Source: Prorocentrum cordatum (Eukaryota > Sar > Dinophyceae > Prorocentrales > Prorocentraceae). From it: a stretch of 64,000 nt of DNA. The notes under the pieces were generated by a model. That model had not been told where the DNA came from. It ran no database searches and saw nothing but the letters and a program-made list of their open reading frames with translations. A program made the translations under genes and the position numbers. Shown here piece by piece: positions 21,521 to 31,455 of the stretch. Position 1 is the stretch's first letter, and each line of letters starts with the position of its first letter. The stretch covers positions 151,559 to 215,558 of the forward strand of contig CAUYUJ010017851.1 in assembly GCA_963575745.1 (NCBI GenBank), given 5' to 3'.

Positions 21521-22719
21521 ATTTCGCCGGTTTTGCTCTTGGGAGCTCGCAGCACTCGGCTGTGGCAAAGATTCCATGCGCGGCGACGCAGGTTGACCTG
21601 CCCTCAGCCCGACGATGATTGTAAGATTTGTTTTCTTGTGGTTTTGGCGGTGATGATGGCGACGTCCGTGGTGATGGTTGGTTCAAAATGGATGTTCGCC
21701 AGGAGGCATTGCAGGCTGGCCTACGCGCCCAGCGTTGCGTGTTCTCAAAGAGTAAAACATTGCCGCGCAAACCCTTCGGAATTCGGCGGCTATTTTGGGG
21801 GCCATGGTGGCTCCAAAGGATGGTCCTCGGTGACTGACTTGTGTCCTTCACGGATTGGATGGGATTGGCGGAGCCTGGTGGGCGCCTCGAGGAGAATGAA
21901 AGGAGGAGGAGGAAGAGGAGGAAAAGGAGGAAGGGGAGGAAAGGGAGGAGAGGGAGGAGGAGGAGGAGGAGGAGGAGGAGGAGGAGGAGGAGGGGGAGGA
22001 GGAGGAGGAGGAGGAGGAGGAGGAGGAGAGGAGGAGGAGGAGGAGGAGGAGGAGGAGGAGGTGGTGGTGGGGGCGTCTCGTGCAGTGGTTGGCGGCGCGG
22101 ATGTTTCGCCTGGTGCTCGCCCGTGCCCGCCCGCGGGTGTTTGCGTGGGCGCCGCATGCGGTGGGCGACCGCGCAGCTTGCATCACATGCTGCGGCGCAT
22201 AACCTCGCGCTCCGGATAATGTTGTCCTCTTCCTTTTCCTCCTCGTTTTCCTCCCCCCTCTCTCTGAGCCCACCCGCTTTCGTCATTGTATACCCCCGCG
22301 AGCACCGCGTAATTGATTATCTCCGGTCAAGACGGTCTGGCCGGCGGTAGGGGGCGGCGAGGCCGAAGTGTGTTATCTCGGGGGCCACATTCTTGTTGGC
22401 TCGTTTGCGCGTTTGTCCGCCACGGGTATCTGTATACCATTCGATTTCTCACGTGGCGTGCTCCTCCCACCCTTCCAGGGAAGCCCCGCCAGAGCGAGCT
22501 GTGTATGTTGATGTAGGGTAACCCAATGGCAGGAATTGACACATCACCTTCCGAGCAACGCCACCTCATCCTCATCCTCCTGCCCTTCCCCCTTCTCTTC
22601 GGTTAGTACGTTGCGTCTGTTTAGTTGAGACTTGCTGGGCACAGCATGCCTTCTATCCCTGCCAGAATCCAGGGTTTCATTGTCCCCAGGGCATGATTAT
22701 CAGTGGTATTTGGTTGACC
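21521..22719. other. Spacer with GGA polypurine tract
   Basis: A GGA/GAG tract lies at about 21,897-22,064 and ends in GGTGGTGG. The rest (21,560-21,890 and 22,080-22,719) shows no recognisable gene. Confidence 0.6.
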
Positions 22720-23010
22720 AGCACCTCCTTGCACCACATAGCTTTTTATCCGACAGCCTCCACCGCGTATCTGAAACCATATACATTGTTCCACTTAGCT
22801 CACAACACACGTCTTGAAAAAAAGGCTTGCACCGCATATTTTGCGCAACAAAGTTTACACAACGTAGCTTGTACCACATCGTGCACCGCGTAGCTTTCAA
22901 ACCATATGTTGCACCACTTGGCTTGATCAGCATAGCTTGCGTCGCATAGCTTGCACCGCATAGCTTTCACCTTATAGCTTGCACCACATTGACCGCACCA
23001 CCTAGACTAC
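22720..23010 (+). repeat. Imperfect CTTGCACCACATAG repeat
   Basis: CTTGCACC(A/G)CATAG(C)-like words recur at irregular spacing of about 14-30 bp from 22,727 to 23,000. CATAGCTTGCGTCG, CATAGCTTGCACCG and TATAGCTTGCACCA are consecutive near 22,930-22,990. No protein is called. Confidence 0.7.
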
Positions 23011-23420
23011 CTTCCATACTAAACATCTTACGCATCCACAGCGCAGCCATTCCCCAAACAGTTGCAGGGTATCTTACTTACGTTAACCATCTCGGGCTCA
23101 TTGCCGCCCGTCGCCGCCCGTGCCGCCCGTCGCGGTCGCCGCTCGTCTCCGTGATTGCCGCCCGTCGCCGCTCGTGCCGCCCGTCGCCGCCCGTCGCCGT
23201 CGCCGCCCGTTCTCGCGAATCCCGCCCGTCGCCGCCCTTGCCGCCCGTCGCCGCCTTGTTTTGCTTTGCTATGCTTTCTTTTGATGTGCTTTACTTTATG
23301 TTACTTGCTTGTCTCTGCTTTGCTTTGCTTTGCCTTACCCTGCTTATGTTTACTCGACTCCGTGTTACTTTGCTTTGCAATGCTTGAGGCTCCTTTCATT
23401 TGCTTTGCTTTACGTGACTG
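23011..23420 (+). repeat. GCCGCCCGTC repeat followed by TTTGC repeat
   Basis: About 23,100-23,257 consists of GCCGCCCGTC and CGCTCGTC variants. About 23,258-23,415 consists of GCTTTGCTTTGC and TTACTTTGC variants. The switch between the two is abrupt. Confidence 0.75.
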
Positions 23421-23889
23421 TCGACTTTGATGTTCAAAGTGTCAAACTGTCTTTACCTAATGTTATGTTCTTGGCTTTACGCTATTGTACCCTAGGACTC
23501 TTTATCGCAGAACATAGATTGCACTGCATAAGCTGCAAACACCCAGTGCTTGGGATATTGTAGAGGCCTCCGGCCGGTGCCGCCGATCCGGGACGATCCC
23601 GCCGTCAGAAGGACGCTTTCGTTCCAGCGCGGGGTCATCTTTTCCTTTCTCCGCGCTGCGTGCGCTTCAGTGTTGTAGGCAGTAAAGAGTCTGGGTCCGA
23701 GTCTTTCAGCGTCCTTATCGTTCCCTCCTTGTCCCTCCTCCCTCCCCCGTGGCCCTCATGCTCTTCCCGTTCCTCCCACTCCAGTTCCTCCTAAGGGATG
23801 GTATGGAAGGGTAGGGCGTCAGATATGACGCGAGTGTACCTAACTTGCCCCGCTCGTCATTCGGCTCGAGAATGGCTTGTTTTTCAACG
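23421..23889. other. Intergenic DNA, no gene seen
   Basis: This is mixed sequence with a pyrimidine-rich patch near 23,710-23,790 (CCTCCTTGTCCCTCC). Nothing recognisable is present. Confidence 0.4.
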
Positions 23890-24530
23890 CGCTTTTTCAA
23901 CCGTAAGTGGTTTGGAAACAGCTTGGAGGCATTGCGTGGGCTTCTTGAGGGGCCTGTGCTTCGCATCTTCGAGGCCTCCTTGGGAGGCGTCTTGGAGGTG
24001 ATTGTTGAGCCTCTTGGGGGCCTTTTGGGCTTCTTGGGGAGCATGCAGGAGGCATGCTGGAGGCTACTTGGAGCCTCTTGGGGTTTCTTGGGGACTCCAA
24101 GGGCCATTTTGGTGCCTCCTGGGCGCCTCTTGTGCCGTCTTGGCCCCTTCTGGGGCCGTCATGGAGCCCTCCTGGGCGCTTCTTGGGCCCGTCCTGGGGC
24201 CCGCTTGGGCTGTCTTGGGGGCCTTCCGGGCCGTCTTGGGCCCTTCTTGGGCCGACTTGGGCCCTCTTGAGAGCCTCTGGGCCTGTTTTGGGGGTCTCTC
24301 GGGCCGTGCTGGACACTGCGAAGGCCGAAGAAGCGAAAATTCCAAACATGTACGTTTTCCTCAGGGAATGGGACAGATTTTCTGTTTTTGGGCACTCTTA
24401 GGAGGTGTCGGGAGGGCACGTTGGAGGCTTCTGGAGCCGTCTGAGGAACATATTGGGTGTCGTGGAGCGATGTTTCGGCCACTTAGGGCCCTCTTGGGCC
24501 TTCTGGGCGGCCGCTGGTTTTTTTTTCTAT
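23890..24530. repeat. Family K block, GGGCCTCTTGGGG orientation
   Basis: GCCGTCTTGGCCCC, GGGCCGTCTTGGGCCC and TTCTTGGGG variants repeat throughout. An anchor with CGAAGAAGCGAAAAT near 24,325 and TTTTCTGTTTTT near 24,377 is the inverted counterpart of the anchors at 6.1-6.95 kb. Confidence 0.7.
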
Positions 24531-25530
24531 GAGCCCGCGTTTGAGCTCTCCGGGGCGAGGGGCCGACCCGGAGTGAGCTGGAGCTCCGATTTTGCCATCA
24601 CAATTGACTCGGACCCCCCCCCCCCCTTAACCCCGGCAAAGCCACCCCGGCCCCCCCCCCCCCAGCAGAGCTGAAGCTCAAGAACTGAGGCTCAGGCTAT
24701 ATCTGAGGGTCTTTGAAGCTCACACGCTGGATCGGCGGACATGCTGGCTAAAATTTACTGTTCGAGGTCAACGCGCGCAAACATGTCCCTAAGGAGTTGG
24801 GTTTGCTGGGGTTCCGCCTGGTGCCTGGTGGCAGCTTAGTCAAGTCCAGTCCGTCCCTCCTGGACGCGGAAACTTCAGGCCCGCTTCAAAGCTGAGACGG
24901 TAAAGGAACGGTGACCGGAAGTGGTACCAAAAGCGGCTACGGCGGAACTGGCAACAAAAACGGCGACGGGACGGGGAACAAAAAGGCGCCAGAACTGGCA
25001 GAGAAACAGACCAATTGCCACTGCAGGGAAACGGCCCTGTCGTTCCCGGGGCCAACTGAGCTCCCTCCCTCCCCCTGCTTATCAAGACTTTGAGCACTCG
25101 CGTGATAAATAATGTATGTGTGTTACGAGTGGTGCAGATTTTGTAGCTGATTTTGACCTCCCTGCATCTCACAAGGTATCATACAATAGTTGTAATGATC
25201 ACCTTCGTGAATCCTGGTGCAATCTATGTGGTGTTGCGCTGTTTCTTTCCTCCCTCCCCGGGCGCCTCCCTCTGGCGCAGGGCCGGTGCGCCGCGCCCGC
25301 CCCCTGCGCCCGCGCCCGGCCGCGTTCAGCGGCGGCTCCCACGCATGGACGCGATGGCGCCATCGAGGGCCCCGCCCGCGAAGGACGGGGACGAGCGCGG
25401 CATCGACTCGCGGGCGGGCTCCACGTGCGCGGCGTCGATGCCCTCGTGCCACTCGGAGCGCCGGGGGGGGGGGTGCTTTGTAGTTGGGCAGGGGAGGGGC
25501 AGCCAGCCTGCAGGCCTCCCGGGAGGGTCG
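24531..25530. other. Intergenic DNA with short homopolymers
   Basis: C runs lie near 24,610-24,665. GGAACTGGCAACAAAAACGG-like words recur near 24,950-25,010. The rest shows no repeat family and no recognisable gene. Confidence 0.4.
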
Positions 25531-26060
25531 CGGCGCATCGCCGATGCATCGGCGTCGCGGCTCGATGTGGAGCCCGATTCTCTTCACGCCGACGGCGCCG
25601 ATGCATCACCGACGCCGCGGATGAATCGCCGATGCACCGGTGATGCATCGACGATCGGGGGGGGGCCAGGGGATCAGGGGCAGCGATGGGGGGGGGGAAC
25701 AGGCTCACGGGGGGAACGTCGACCCCGAAGCGGCTCAGCCATGCTCGCGTCGTGAAGAGGTCACGACGGCCAGCTTTTGGCCACAGTTGGCCTCTGGGGC
25801 CCCTCGTCAGTCCCCAGGACTGCTATTTGAGCTCTGAGCTCGGAGTTCCTCGAGCAGCAGGTGGGCTCGAGCAGCAGTTCCCCTGCCGGTGAGATGTTAT
25901 CTGAGCTCGGAGTTCCTCGAGCAGCAGGTGGGCTCTGTGGATCGCCCCGCAACACCGATGTGTCGGCGATAAGGCTCGATGCAGAGCCCGATGATCTCCG
26001 CGCCGATGCATCGGCGACGTGGCCGATGCATCGGCAGTGCGGCGCGATGTCCCGACTCCG
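25531..26060 (+). repeat. GATGCATCGGCG dispersed repeat, two copies
   Basis: Copies at about 25,535-25,660 and 25,960-26,055 share ATCGCCGATGC-like starts, CTCGATG-GAGCCCGAT, a CGCCGA spacer and GCCGATGCATCGGCG palindromes. A third copy is at 48,705-48,830. Between the two, GAGCTCGGAGTTCCTCGAGC occurs twice (25,838 and 25,897), each time followed by AGCAGGTGGGCTC. Confidence 0.7.
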
Positions 26061-26242
26061 TTCGGGGACCCCGCATGGAAAACGTCAAGACGTCGGAGGT
26101 CGGGGGCCCGCTCGTCGCCGAGAGGGGGCCGATAGCGCCCACCCCGCCCAGGAGCGTGCGGCCCCGCTGGTCGAGGGCCTGTCGCCGATTGTCGGCGACG
26201 TAGTGCTGAGTCCAGGTTTGTGGAAAGACACACAAACACAAT

Positions 26243-26310
26243 TGTACGTTGTTGAACGAGTTTGCATCGCACAGTTCCGTTTCAGCCCTGCTCCATAGTC
26301 TTTCTGGCTC
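26243..26310 (+). repeat. Left split repeat A1
   Basis: This 68-bp sequence begins TGTACGTTGTTGAACGAG and ends CTTTCTGGCTC. Compared with A2 it has A for G at 26,271 and T for C at 26,282. The first ATG of the element follows immediately at 26,311. Confidence 0.92.
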
Positions 26311-26724
26311 ATGGACTTGGCCCTGCGGGGCTTGCAGGCCGTCGCTCCGTGGGCCCCCCTCCTTTCAGTTGCACGCTGTTCCGACTGCCATTGCATCGCG
26401 GATTGCCAGGTCAGCAGCGACATCGTGAGTCTGCTGGGACGTCAGCTGGAGCGCTGCGGTCCAGAGCAGCTCAATTGCCCTGCGTGCCCGAACTGTCCGT
26501 TGCCTCAGTGCCCCGAACCGTCGTTCGCGCTGGGCACCTTCATTGCGGGGCTGCTCGCAGGTGCGCTCTCGGCAGCGACAGCCGGGTTCTTGTGGAAGAG
26601 GGCCTCGCGTGCGCCGAGACTAGGATTGGATGGCGGCCCGCAGCCCAGCAGAACGCACGCTGCGCTGCCTGCAGAGCCTGCAGGTGGGGTCGAGGGCCCT
26701 CGCCTACTACGATCCGCGCGATGA
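26311..26724 (+). CDS. Retrotransposon ORF1: small Cys-rich protein with one membrane segment
   Basis: This 137-codon frame opens with an ATG one base after A1. Residues about 28-70 are Cys-rich, with CSDCHC, NCPACPNC and LPQCPE. Residues about 73-96 (FALGTFIAGLLAGALSAATA) form a clear hydrophobic helix followed by Lys/Arg. The last 95 nt overlap the next ORF in another frame. I do not recognise a family. The CxxC spacing does not match a CCHC zinc knuckle. Its exact placement at the repeat edge argues that it is genuine element coding sequence, but its role (structural, membrane association or other) is unknown. Confidence 0.5.
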   Translation: MDLALRGLQAVAPWAPLLSVARCSDCHCIADCQVSSDIVSLLGRQLERCGPEQLNCPACPNCPLPQCPEPSFALGTFIAGLLAGALSAATAGFLWKRASRAPRLGLDGGPQPSRTHAALPAEPAGGVEGPRLLRSAR

Positions 26725-29398
26725 CTACTGGCATGAGAGGATCATGCTGGCGCACATTCAGGACTTCCGCTTCGTGGTGCTCACCGCGCACTGGGACATC
26801 TATGATGAGGATATGTCCCAGGCGCTCCGCCTGCTGCCGCTGGGTCCTCGGGGCGGCCTTCCCGTGCCGAGGCCACAGGGGCAGATCTTGCGGGTGGACA
26901 ACGCTCGCCTCAGCGCCGAGTTGCAGCAGCTGTGCGACGAGGCGGCGCAGATGGCATTGGACATCCGCGAGGAGGAGGGCTTGCCGGCCCCAGCGGCGCA
27001 CCAGGGGGTGCTCGCCGACGGCGAGGCGGAGGCGCTTGCCGAGGTGCCTGCCCCTGCGGCGCTGGCGGCCGCCGCGAGGCCCGCCGGGCCAGCGGCTGGA
27101 GGCGCGGCTGCGGCCGGCGCTCTGGCGGCGGCGCCGGCCGCGCCGCTTAGGGCACCCGCGGCAGGCGCTCTCCTCGCCCCAGCACCGCCGCGGCCCGCAG
27201 CGCCGCCAGCAGACGCGGTCTGGCTCGCGGCGGAGACGCGTGGGGCCTTCACGGTCGGGGCCCCTATCCCGCCTGAGCTCCTGGGAGCTCATGGCCAGCC
27301 GCAGGTCGTGCTGGGCGATCGCGGGGTCGTGGTGCTGGCGTCGGGCGTCTCGCTTGCGGTCGCAGTGGCCAACACCCTGGAGGCAGGGGCGGCAGCGCTC
27401 TCCAGCAGTGGGGGAGACCTTCGCACGCTGCCGGTGCTCTACTCGCCAGCTGGTGGCCGCTCCAGGTCCTTCCACGACGCCGTGGCCAAGATGTCCACCA
27501 CGCCCTTCCCAGACTGGCGCATCAAGGGGCCGAGGACCGCGGCCTGGCTGCTCGAGAAGATCTCGGAGGCGGGCTACACGCCGCTGCAGAGGCACTTCTG
27601 GTGGAGGTCGATCCAGGGGCTCACAGCTTCCGACTCGGGCGTGGACGACCACCACTTCATCTCCGAGGTGCTCAAGGAGCTCACCACCTACGACCAGCTC
27701 AACGCTGGCGAGCTGGTGGTGGTGGAGATCCTCTGCCGCCGCTACCAGCTCTGGGAGGAGCTGTGCGCCTGCGCGAGGCCGAGGCTGGTCAGGACGCTGC
27801 ACCCTGGCTCGATGAGCGATCCATCTTCCTCGGGAAGGACAGGAGCCGCGGCTCGGCGCTTGTCTGCCCCGCCTTGGAGAGCTGGGTGGCTGAGAAGCTC
27901 CGAGAGGAAAGTGCCATCCTCAAGGAGCGCAGGAAGGGGCGAGAAGAAAGGCTGCTGGAGCGCGGCGTCGACGGCGGCGCGGCCTCTGGCGAACCATCGG
28001 CGGGCGCCAAGGCCAGGGCGCGCGGCCGCGGGCGCGGCCGTGGCGCCTGAGGCGCCCCCTCGCGCCGGGGGCGCCCCCGGCCTCGGCGCGAGTTTGCAGG
28101 GGGGGCGAGGCGTGCTGAACGACGATGCCACCTCGCTGGGTTTTGGCGATGACAGTCTCGCGCAAAGGGACGCGCTGCCCATCCCGCTCAGCTCGGAGGC
28201 GCTCCAGTGTTTGAAGGGGTTCTCGGCCCTCGACGGCGAGCTCTCGCTGGGGCAGCGGCGCAGGGCCGCGCGCTGCAGGCGCCAGGAACGCTGGATGCTG
28301 GAAGGCGTCGCGGCGCTCAACGAGCTGGGTGGGGGTGGGCGGTTGGCTGGCAGCGGCGGGCGGCTTAGCTTGGCGCAGCGCTCCGCGTTGCAGCATCTGG
28401 GTGAGGTCTACGCCGCGGTCCCGCCGAAGACTGAGGATTGCACCAACCAGGAGGCGTTCAAGGCGCTTCTGGGGCTTCGACCTGGCTATGCTGATGAGCC
28501 AGCCATCGGGGCGAGAGCCGGCTACCAGCGCGGGAGGGCCTCCCTTCTTTCTGGCGGTGCTGGGCGTGTCGATCTTGTTCGGCTACTGCCCCCGCACCTG
28601 CAGTCGGCGCTGGAGTCCGGGCACGGGTTATTGCGCTCGGAGCAGGAGGCTACTGCTGCTCTGGAGGAGGCTGACGTCACGTGTTACGTGGACGGCAAGC
28701 TGGCCCAACGGGGCATTGACTACGGACGGTTCCTGCTCGAGCTTTACGATGCAGGGATCGTCGAAGTTTTGGACTATGAGCTGGATCGGAAGGAGGAGAC
28801 TGGCGTCTTTTTTGTGCCTCGCAAAGATGACAAGCTGAGGCTCATCTTCGACGCCAGGAGGGCGAACTGTCACTTCAGGGCGCCCGAGTGCACGCACTTG
28901 GCCTCCGGCGACGCCACGCCCGGCGAGGAGGTGCACTTGGCTGCGGGTGACGTGGAGGTCTGCTTTTACCAGTGCGTGCTGCCCGCATGGGCCAGGAACT
29001 ACTTCTGCCTGCCGAGCCTGGCGACTCGCATGCTGCCTGCCCGCCTGCGTGAGGCGCTGGGGCCTGAGCTTGCGGCGCGGCCCAGGATAGCCTTCCGCGT
29101 GCGAGTCGTTCCCATGGGATGGAACTGGGCCGTCCACTTTGTGCAGTCTGCCCACCTGAACGTGCTGGCCTCGGTCTCTCCGAACAGCCAGTGGTTGGTG
29201 GACAAGCGGCCTGGGACGTGCCTCTCGGACAGCTCAGCTGCAGCCAAGGTCTTGTACATAGACAACTTTGCGGCCATCAGCACCAGTCGCGAGACAGCGT
29301 TGCAGGTTGTCAACGACATGCTTGGCTCGTTCACCAGTGAGGGCGTCAGGGCGTCGCTTGACTTGGACGTCGTCCTCCTCGGCTTCACGCTGGACTAA
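26630..29398 (+). CDS. Retrotransposon ORF2: Gag-like region and reverse transcriptase
   Basis: This is a 922-codon frame from a true ATG. The N-terminal block (YDPRDDYWHERIML, TAHWDIYDED) resembles the conserved start of dinoflagellate retroelement polyproteins. An Ala/Pro linker lies at about 140-200. The reverse transcriptase occupies about 690-922: FVPRKDDKLRLIFDARRAN (FDARR at 740-744), motif A GDVEVCFYQ with Asp774, motif B PMGWNW at 828-833, motif C YIDN at 876-879, then LLGFTLD and a TAA stop. The second Asp of the usual YxDD is Asn. At about 27,770-28,035 the better protein sequence lies in another frame (DERSIFLGK, WVAEKLREE, ILKERRKGREER), so two compensating frameshifts probably interrupt this region. 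RNase H continues downstream in a different frame. Confidence 0.85.
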   Translation: MAARSPAERTLRCLQSLQVGSRALAYYDPRDDYWHERIMLAHIQDFRFVVLTAHWDIYDEDMSQALRLLPLGPRGGLPVPRPQGQILRVDNARLSAELQQLCDEAAQMALDIREEEGLPAPAAHQGVLADGEAEALAEVPAPAALAAAARPAGPAAGGAAAAGALAAAPAAPLRAPAAGALLAPAPPRPAAPPADAVWLAAETRGAFTVGAPIPPELLGAHGQPQVVLGDRGVVVLASGVSLAVAVANTLEAGAAALSSSGGDLRTLPVLYSPAGGRSRSFHDAVAKMSTTPFPDWRIKGPRTAAWLLEKISEAGYTPLQRHFWWRSIQGLTASDSGVDDHHFISEVLKELTTYDQLNAGELVVVEILCRRYQLWEELCACARPRLVRTLHPGSMSDPSSSGRTGAAARRLSAPPWRAGWLRSSERKVPSSRSAGRGEKKGCWSAASTAARPLANHRRAPRPGRAAAGAAVAPEAPPRAGGAPGLGASLQGGRGVLNDDATSLGFGDDSLAQRDALPIPLSSEALQCLKGFSALDGELSLGQRRRAARCRRQERWMLEGVAALNELGGGGRLAGSGGRLSLAQRSALQHLGEVYAAVPPKTEDCTNQEAFKALLGLRPGYADEPAIGARAGYQRGRASLLSGGAGRVDLVRLLPPHLQSALESGHGLLRSEQEATAALEEADVTCYVDGKLAQRGIDYGRFLLELYDAGIVEVLDYELDRKEETGVFFVPRKDDKLRLIFDARRANCHFRAPECTHLASGDATPGEEVHLAAGDVEVCFYQCVLPAWARNYFCLPSLATRMLPARLREALGPELAARPRIAFRVRVVPMGWNWAVHFVQSAHLNVLASVSPNSQWLVDKRPGTCLSDSSAAAKVLYIDNFAAISTSRETALQVVNDMLGSFTSEGVRASLDLDVVLLGFTLD

Positions 29399-30240
29399 GG
29401 CCGCCAGGTGGCGCCCCGCACCCAGGAAGTTTTGGAGGGTGCACGGCTGCATCTCGCACTTGCTGGAGCCGGGAAGGCGTATCACGGGGCGCCAGTTGGA
29501 GAGGCTCGTGGGGCACGTGGTCGCGCTGCTGCTGCTGCGGCGTGAGGCTCTCAGCCTCCTCAGTGCGGTCTACGTCTTCATCCGCTCGACCTACGACAGG
29601 GCGCATCCGCTGTGGCCCAGCTGCCGACGCGAGCTCAGGTGGGTGCTTGCGTTGTTGCCCACGGTGTTCGCCGACATGAAGAGGCCTTGGCACTCTGAGG
29701 TAGGTGCCTTTGACGCGTCGCCTTGGGGCGCGGGAGTCTGCGCTGCGCGCTGGCCTTTGAGCGCGGTGCAGGCCGCTGGCGGGCAGCCGGAGAAGCTGCG
29801 CTTTCGCGGGCCCCTCGCCTCACTGGTGGCGCCGCGGGACGCTGCTCTGGCCGCCGACAGCATCGAGCTCTCTGACCCAGCCGCACTCCTGCTCGGGCGC
29901 GCGGCGGGTTTCGCCGAGGTGAGCGCAGAGCTGCTGCGTGAGGCGACCTGGATCACGGCTGTTGCATGCAGATGGAGGCGCCAAAGTACTATCCACAGGC
30001 TGGAGAGCTCAGCAGGGCTTCTCTGGCTGCGGCGCGCCTCTCGCAATTCGAGATGTCACGGGCATCGCTTGCTGGGCTTGGGCGACAACATGTCGATGAT
30101 TTGCGCCCATGAAAAGGGTCGTGCATCCGACTTTGGTCTCTTGTCAGGCTGCCGTTGTTCCTATGCCATATCGGTCGCCTGCAATCTCAAGGTCACGTTC
30201 AGATGGATCCCCTCAGAGCTCAACCCTGCTGATGGCCCGT
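29268..30240 (+). CDS. Retrotransposon RNase H region
   Basis: This frame overlaps the end of the reverse-transcriptase ORF by about 130 nt. The plausible protein starts near 29,390 with APRKFWRVHGCISHLLE and GRQLERLVGH, the connection region of DIRS-type polymerases. The RNase H core follows: AFDASPWG (Asp codon 29,712), RLESSAG (Glu 30,003), LGDNMSMI (Asp 30,084) and WIPSELNPADGPSR (Asp 30,231). These four acidic residues fit the D-E-D-D catalytic set. The frame stays open to 32,372 only because it shadows the recombinase. Whether the frame change at 29,390 is decay or recoding cannot be told from one copy. Confidence 0.75.
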
Positions 30241-31455
30241 CAAGACGGTTCCGGTCTGGTCCGGGGCCGTCTTGGCCCAAGCACGGGGACCAGTTCAGGC
30301 GTCACTGCGGCTGTGGCCATGCAGGAGGTCCGCACGCTCCAGGCAGCTCCGCCGTTCGGCCAGCCAAGCCTGCCCGAGGTGGGAGGCGCTTCGCCGACCC
30401 GGAAGCGAGTCGCTGGTGGTGGCGGATCCGCAAGGAGCAGAGTGCAGCTGCCGCCGCCTTCCGCCCAGGAGCGGGCCCGCTTGCTGCCCCGCCAGGGCTT
30501 TCTGGCAGCCAACAAGGTGCGGCCGTCCACTCAGGTGCTCTACCTGAAGGTGTTGCGGCTGCTGGCAGGCTGGCTCATGGTGGACGCCCTGCCCGACTGG
30601 CCCGTGGCTGCTTGGGACGCAGCGCTGGCCGACTTCCTGCTGTGGGCCTTCGACCAGGGAGTGGCGCGGGCGACGGCTGCAAGGCTTGGCGCCGCGGTGC
30701 TGTGGGGGCTCCCGCAGCTCCACGTGGCGCCCTTGCAGAGATGCTTCCCGCAGCTCGCGCACTCGCTGGCGGGTTGGAAGCGCCTGCATCCGCCAGGCTC
30801 GCGCCCGCCTCTTCCAGAGCTTGTGGTTCGCGCAGCGGCAGCTTGGCTTGGGCACCAGGGCGAGTTTGCGACCGCCTTGTGCGTCATGCTGATGTTCGAG
30901 GGCTACCTGAGACCCTCGGAGGCGCTGGCGCTGCGGGCCGCCCAGCTCACCGGCCCTTTCGGCTCGGCCACCAGCGCGGGCTCACACATGTCAGTAGTGG
31001 TGCATGCTGCAGAGTTGCAGCAACCGGGCAAGACAGGCGAGATGGACCATACCGTTGTGCTCGACCTCCCGCGCCAGCAGGTCCTGGCTTGGGCCTTGGC
31101 GCGCCTACGCGACTCCCGCCTGGGCTCCTGGCACCCGCTGTGGGACTTCGACTACAACCTCCTCCAGCGGCGGTTTGGCCAGGCGCTCGAGGCTGTGGGG
31201 GCCAGCTGTTTAGCAGGCACGCTCTACAGCCTCAGGCACGGCGGCGCCAGCCACGACCGCCTGACGGCCAGCCGCGCGCTAATGGAGGTGCAGCAGCGAG
31301 GAAACTGGCGCGCCTTCAACAGCGTGCGGCGCTACGACAAGCACGGGCGAGTGTCGATCGAGTGGATGAAGATTCCAGCCCACCAGCGGCAGGAGATCGA
31401 ACGTTTGGCCGCTGGACTCGACGCCGCCTTCAAGCTGTACTCGCCTCAGCGGTGA
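30241..31455 (+). CDS. Retrotransposon tyrosine recombinase
   Basis: The frame is open from an ATG at 30,109, but sequence before about 30,240 shadows RNase H. The N-terminal SAM-like domain covers FLAANKVRPSTQVLYLKVLR and a helical region. The catalytic domain carries YLRPSEAL (Arg codon 30,910, box I), LYSLRHGGASHD (Arg 31,234 and His 31,237, box II), GNW (Trp codon 31,306) and RRYDKHGR (nucleophile Tyr 31,333). The usual box-II HxxR is YSLR here, so the first His is Tyr. It would join the circular cDNA to the target in DIRS-order retrotransposition. The stop TGA at 31,453 overlaps the ATG of the next ORF. Confidence 0.85.
   Translation, partial: QDGSGLVRGRLGPSTGTSSGVTAAVAMQEVRTLQAAPPFGQPSLPEVGGASPTRKRVAGGGGSARSRVQLPPPSAQERARLLPRQGFLAANKVRPSTQVLYLKVLRLLAGWLMVDALPDWPVAAWDAALADFLLWAFDQGVARATAARLGAAVLWGLPQLHVAPLQRCFPQLAHSLAGWKRLHPPGSRPPLPELVVRAAAAWLGHQGEFATALCVMLMFEGYLRPSEALALRAAQLTGPFGSATSAGSHMSVVVHAAELQQPGKTGEMDHTVVLDLPRQQVLAWALARLRDSRLGSWHPLWDFDYNLLQRRFGQALEAVGASCLAGTLYSLRHGGASHDRLTASRALMEVQQRGNWRAFNSVRRYDKHGRVSIEWMKIPAHQRQEIERLAAGLDAAFKLYSPQR

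Noticed and set aside
20844-22286. 480-codon minus-strand protein
   Set aside because: It is composed of translations of two simple repeats (the 12-bp inverted arrays and the GGA tract).
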